Assembly: GCF_032854445.1 (NCBI RefSeq)
Contig: NC_088307.1
Span: 17,000,017 to 17,064,016, forward strand
Length of the DNA stretch: 64,000 nucleotides
Reading direction: 5' to 3'
Source: Liolophura sinensis
Taxonomy: Eukaryota; Mollusca; Polyplacophora; Chitonida; Chitonidae
The position numbers were made by a program, and so were the translations under genes. Every line of letters begins with the position of its first letter. The stretch's first letter is position 1. Below are positions 62,280 through 64,000 of the stretch, piece by piece. The notes under the pieces are model-generated. The model did no database searches, was not told where the DNA came from, and was given only the letters and a program-made list of their open reading frames with translations.

Positions 62280-63105
62280 TAAAAATTTCCATACCCAACA
62301 TACAGTATGTACAAAACACAGCCTGTGCTTTGTCAACAGTAAATTTTCCATATCCAACATACAGTATGTACAAAACACAGTCTGTGCTTTGTCAACAGTA
62401 AATTTTCCATATCCAACATACAGTATGTACAAAACACAGCCTGTGCTTTGTCAACAGTAAATTTTCCATATCCAACATATAGTATGTACAAAACACAGCC
62501 TGTGCTTTGTCAACAGCAAATTTTCCATATCCAACATATAATATGTACAAAACACAGCCTGTGCTTTGTCAACAGCAAATTTTCCATATCCAAAACACAG
62601 TATGTACAAAACACAGCCTGTGCTTTGTCAACAGCAAATTTTCCATATCCAAAACACAGTATGTACAAAACACAGCCTGTGCTTTGTCAACAGCAAATTT
62701 TCCATATCCAACATACAGTATGTACAAAACACAGCCTGTGCTTTGTCAACAACAAATTTTCCATATCCAACATACAGTATGTACAACACACAGCCTGTGC
62801 TTTGTCAACAGCAAATTTTCCATATCCAAAACACAGTATGTACAAAACACAGCCTGTGCTTTGTCAATCCATATCCAAAACACAGTATGGACAAAACACA
62901 GCCTGTGCTTTGTCAACAGTAAATTTTCCATATCCAAAACACAGTATGTACAAAACACAGCCTGTGCTTTGTCAATCCATATCCAAAACACAGTATGGAC
63001 AAAACACAGCCTGTGCTTTGTCAATAGCAAATTTTCCATATCCAAAACACAGTATGTACAAAACACAGCCTGTGCTTTGTCAACAGCAAATTTTCCATAT
63101 CCACT
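62280..63105. repeat. 59-bp minisatellite, about 14 copies
   Basis: Units of CAGTATGTACAAAACACAGC + CTGTGCTTTGTCAACAGCAA + ATTTTCCATATCCAACATA. Two units carry the same internal 18-bp deletion (TTTGTCAATCCATATCC), showing a two-unit block was duplicated. Open frames on both strands follow from the repeat. Confidence 0.97.
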
Positions 63106-63482
63106 GCAGACTTTGGTGGACCACTCTTGAATAAAATAATTAACTAAAATGTCTTAAGAATATATATTAATAAGCATTATATTAAGATCTACCATACTGA
63201 TGCAAATCAGTAAAAGAGTAAAACTTAAAAGAGGCCATGGGCCGTTACCTTAACCCAGGGGCCTAATACAACCCAAGGGCCCATTATACATGTCTTTAAC
63301 CATATTTGAAACAAACATAGTCTCCATATTCCTCAATTTCTCAACTTTTACACATGCATGTCTTCTTAGTTCACAAAAGCTCATACTGCCTTGCCTTACC
63401 TGGCATCCATAGTCAAGAAATCTTGCTGGTAACAATATAGATATTTTGACCTGTCGTCACTGTTAAAAACACTTCCACAGTT

Positions 63483-63700
63483 CACCAATGTGGTCGCCGT
63501 GAGTTCAAGTCCAGTTCATGCTGCGGATGGTCGTGGGTTTCCCTGAGGCTGTGCCCGGTTTCCTCCCACCATAATGCTGGCCACCGTTGTATAAGTGAAG
63601 CATTCTTGAGTACGGCGCAAAACACCAATCAAATAAATAAATAAATAAATTATATACATGGGTATAGAGTCTATCAATCATATACATGGGTATATGAAAT
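63483..63700 (+). repeat. 5'-truncated SINE with extra 3' sequence inside its TSD
   Basis: The 13-bp duplication CACTTCCACAGTT lies at 63470-63482 and 63701-63713. The SINE ends in (AAAT)n near 63650, yet about 50 bp more (two copies of ATATACATGGGTATA-like sequence) lie before the second duplication. Confidence 0.9.
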
Positions 63701-64000
63701 CACTTCCACAGTTACAAAACAATATCAGGCCCCGATAAAAACGATCTCAGATTTAAAGTCAAAAATTTCACTCAATAAATTTTGTATGTCCATTTCCTTT
63801 ATTTTAGCTGAAATTTGTTGTACAATAACTTACCTAAAATTTATGTTGCTAGGCAACATTTTGACCATGTTACATGAGAAATAACAATTTTAAAGTGATC
63901 TGAAACTGACTTCAGTCAAATATCGTTTTGTGACCCCATAGCTCCAGGCGGCTATTTCAACTCCTCTCCTAAAACTGGGCTGTGCCCGATAAGTCCTTTC

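Noticed and set aside
61330-63105. CRISPR-like array
   Set aside because: Units are contiguous with no unique spacers, and the genome is animal; these are minisatellites.
62206-63134. Open frames of up to 228 aa on both strands
   Set aside because: Produced by a 59-bp tandem repeat lacking stops; identical peptides recur in all frames.
1-64000. Retrovirus, LTR element or Polinton
   Set aside because: No reverse transcriptase, integrase, capsid or envelope-like stretch and no long terminal repeats were seen; mobile DNA here is SINE-, Tc1- and fold-back-type only.

Overview
Animal (metazoan) nuclear DNA, most likely from a mollusc. The case rests on spliced genes with GT-AG introns, four conserved animal genes, and about thirty copies of a tRNA-derived SINE with an (AAAT)n tail. 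That repeat and a second family beginning with GAGTGAGTG repeats are types I associate with mollusc or other lophotrochozoan genomes. I cannot name the species. Nothing bacterial, viral or organellar was seen.

Layout: (1) 1-3995 is intergenic or 3' flank, with two short-unit tandem arrays. (2) 3996-22999, minus strand: a complete 16-exon RalGDS/RGL-type guanine nucleotide exchange factor (684 aa; every exon phase joins). Its introns hold minisatellites, SINEs, a dead Tc1-like transposon and a partial exon duplication. (3) 23000-23374: a short divergent intergenic segment. (4) 23375-29855, plus: complete 6-exon 1-Cys peroxiredoxin 6 (220 aa). (5) 29856-37224: 3' UTR and gene-poor DNA. (6) 37225-44824, plus: complete 8-exon arylsulfatase B-type lysosomal sulfatase (511 aa). 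(7) 44825-48960: intergenic, with a long fold-back element, duplicated segments and a full SINE. (8) 48961-54673, plus: complete 8-exon syntaxin-6 (250 aa), including a U12-type AT-AC intron. (9) 54674-64000: 3' flank, SINE relics and two large minisatellites.

The four genes are not an operon. They work in Ral signalling, peroxide detoxification, lysosomal glycosaminoglycan breakdown and trans-Golgi/endosome membrane fusion. The most interesting signals are structural. Two minisatellites, in two different genes and on opposite strands, sit directly upstream of a 3' splice site, and their repeat unit resembles that very intron/exon junction, so each gene carries about 17-23 decoy acceptor-like motifs. 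A third array touches the polypyrimidine tract of another exon and repeats a 5' splice-site-like motif. Also notable are the AT-AC intron with a young SINE inside it, two long fold-back elements, SINE copies with perfect target-site duplications, and a SINE that seems to carry transduced 3' flank.
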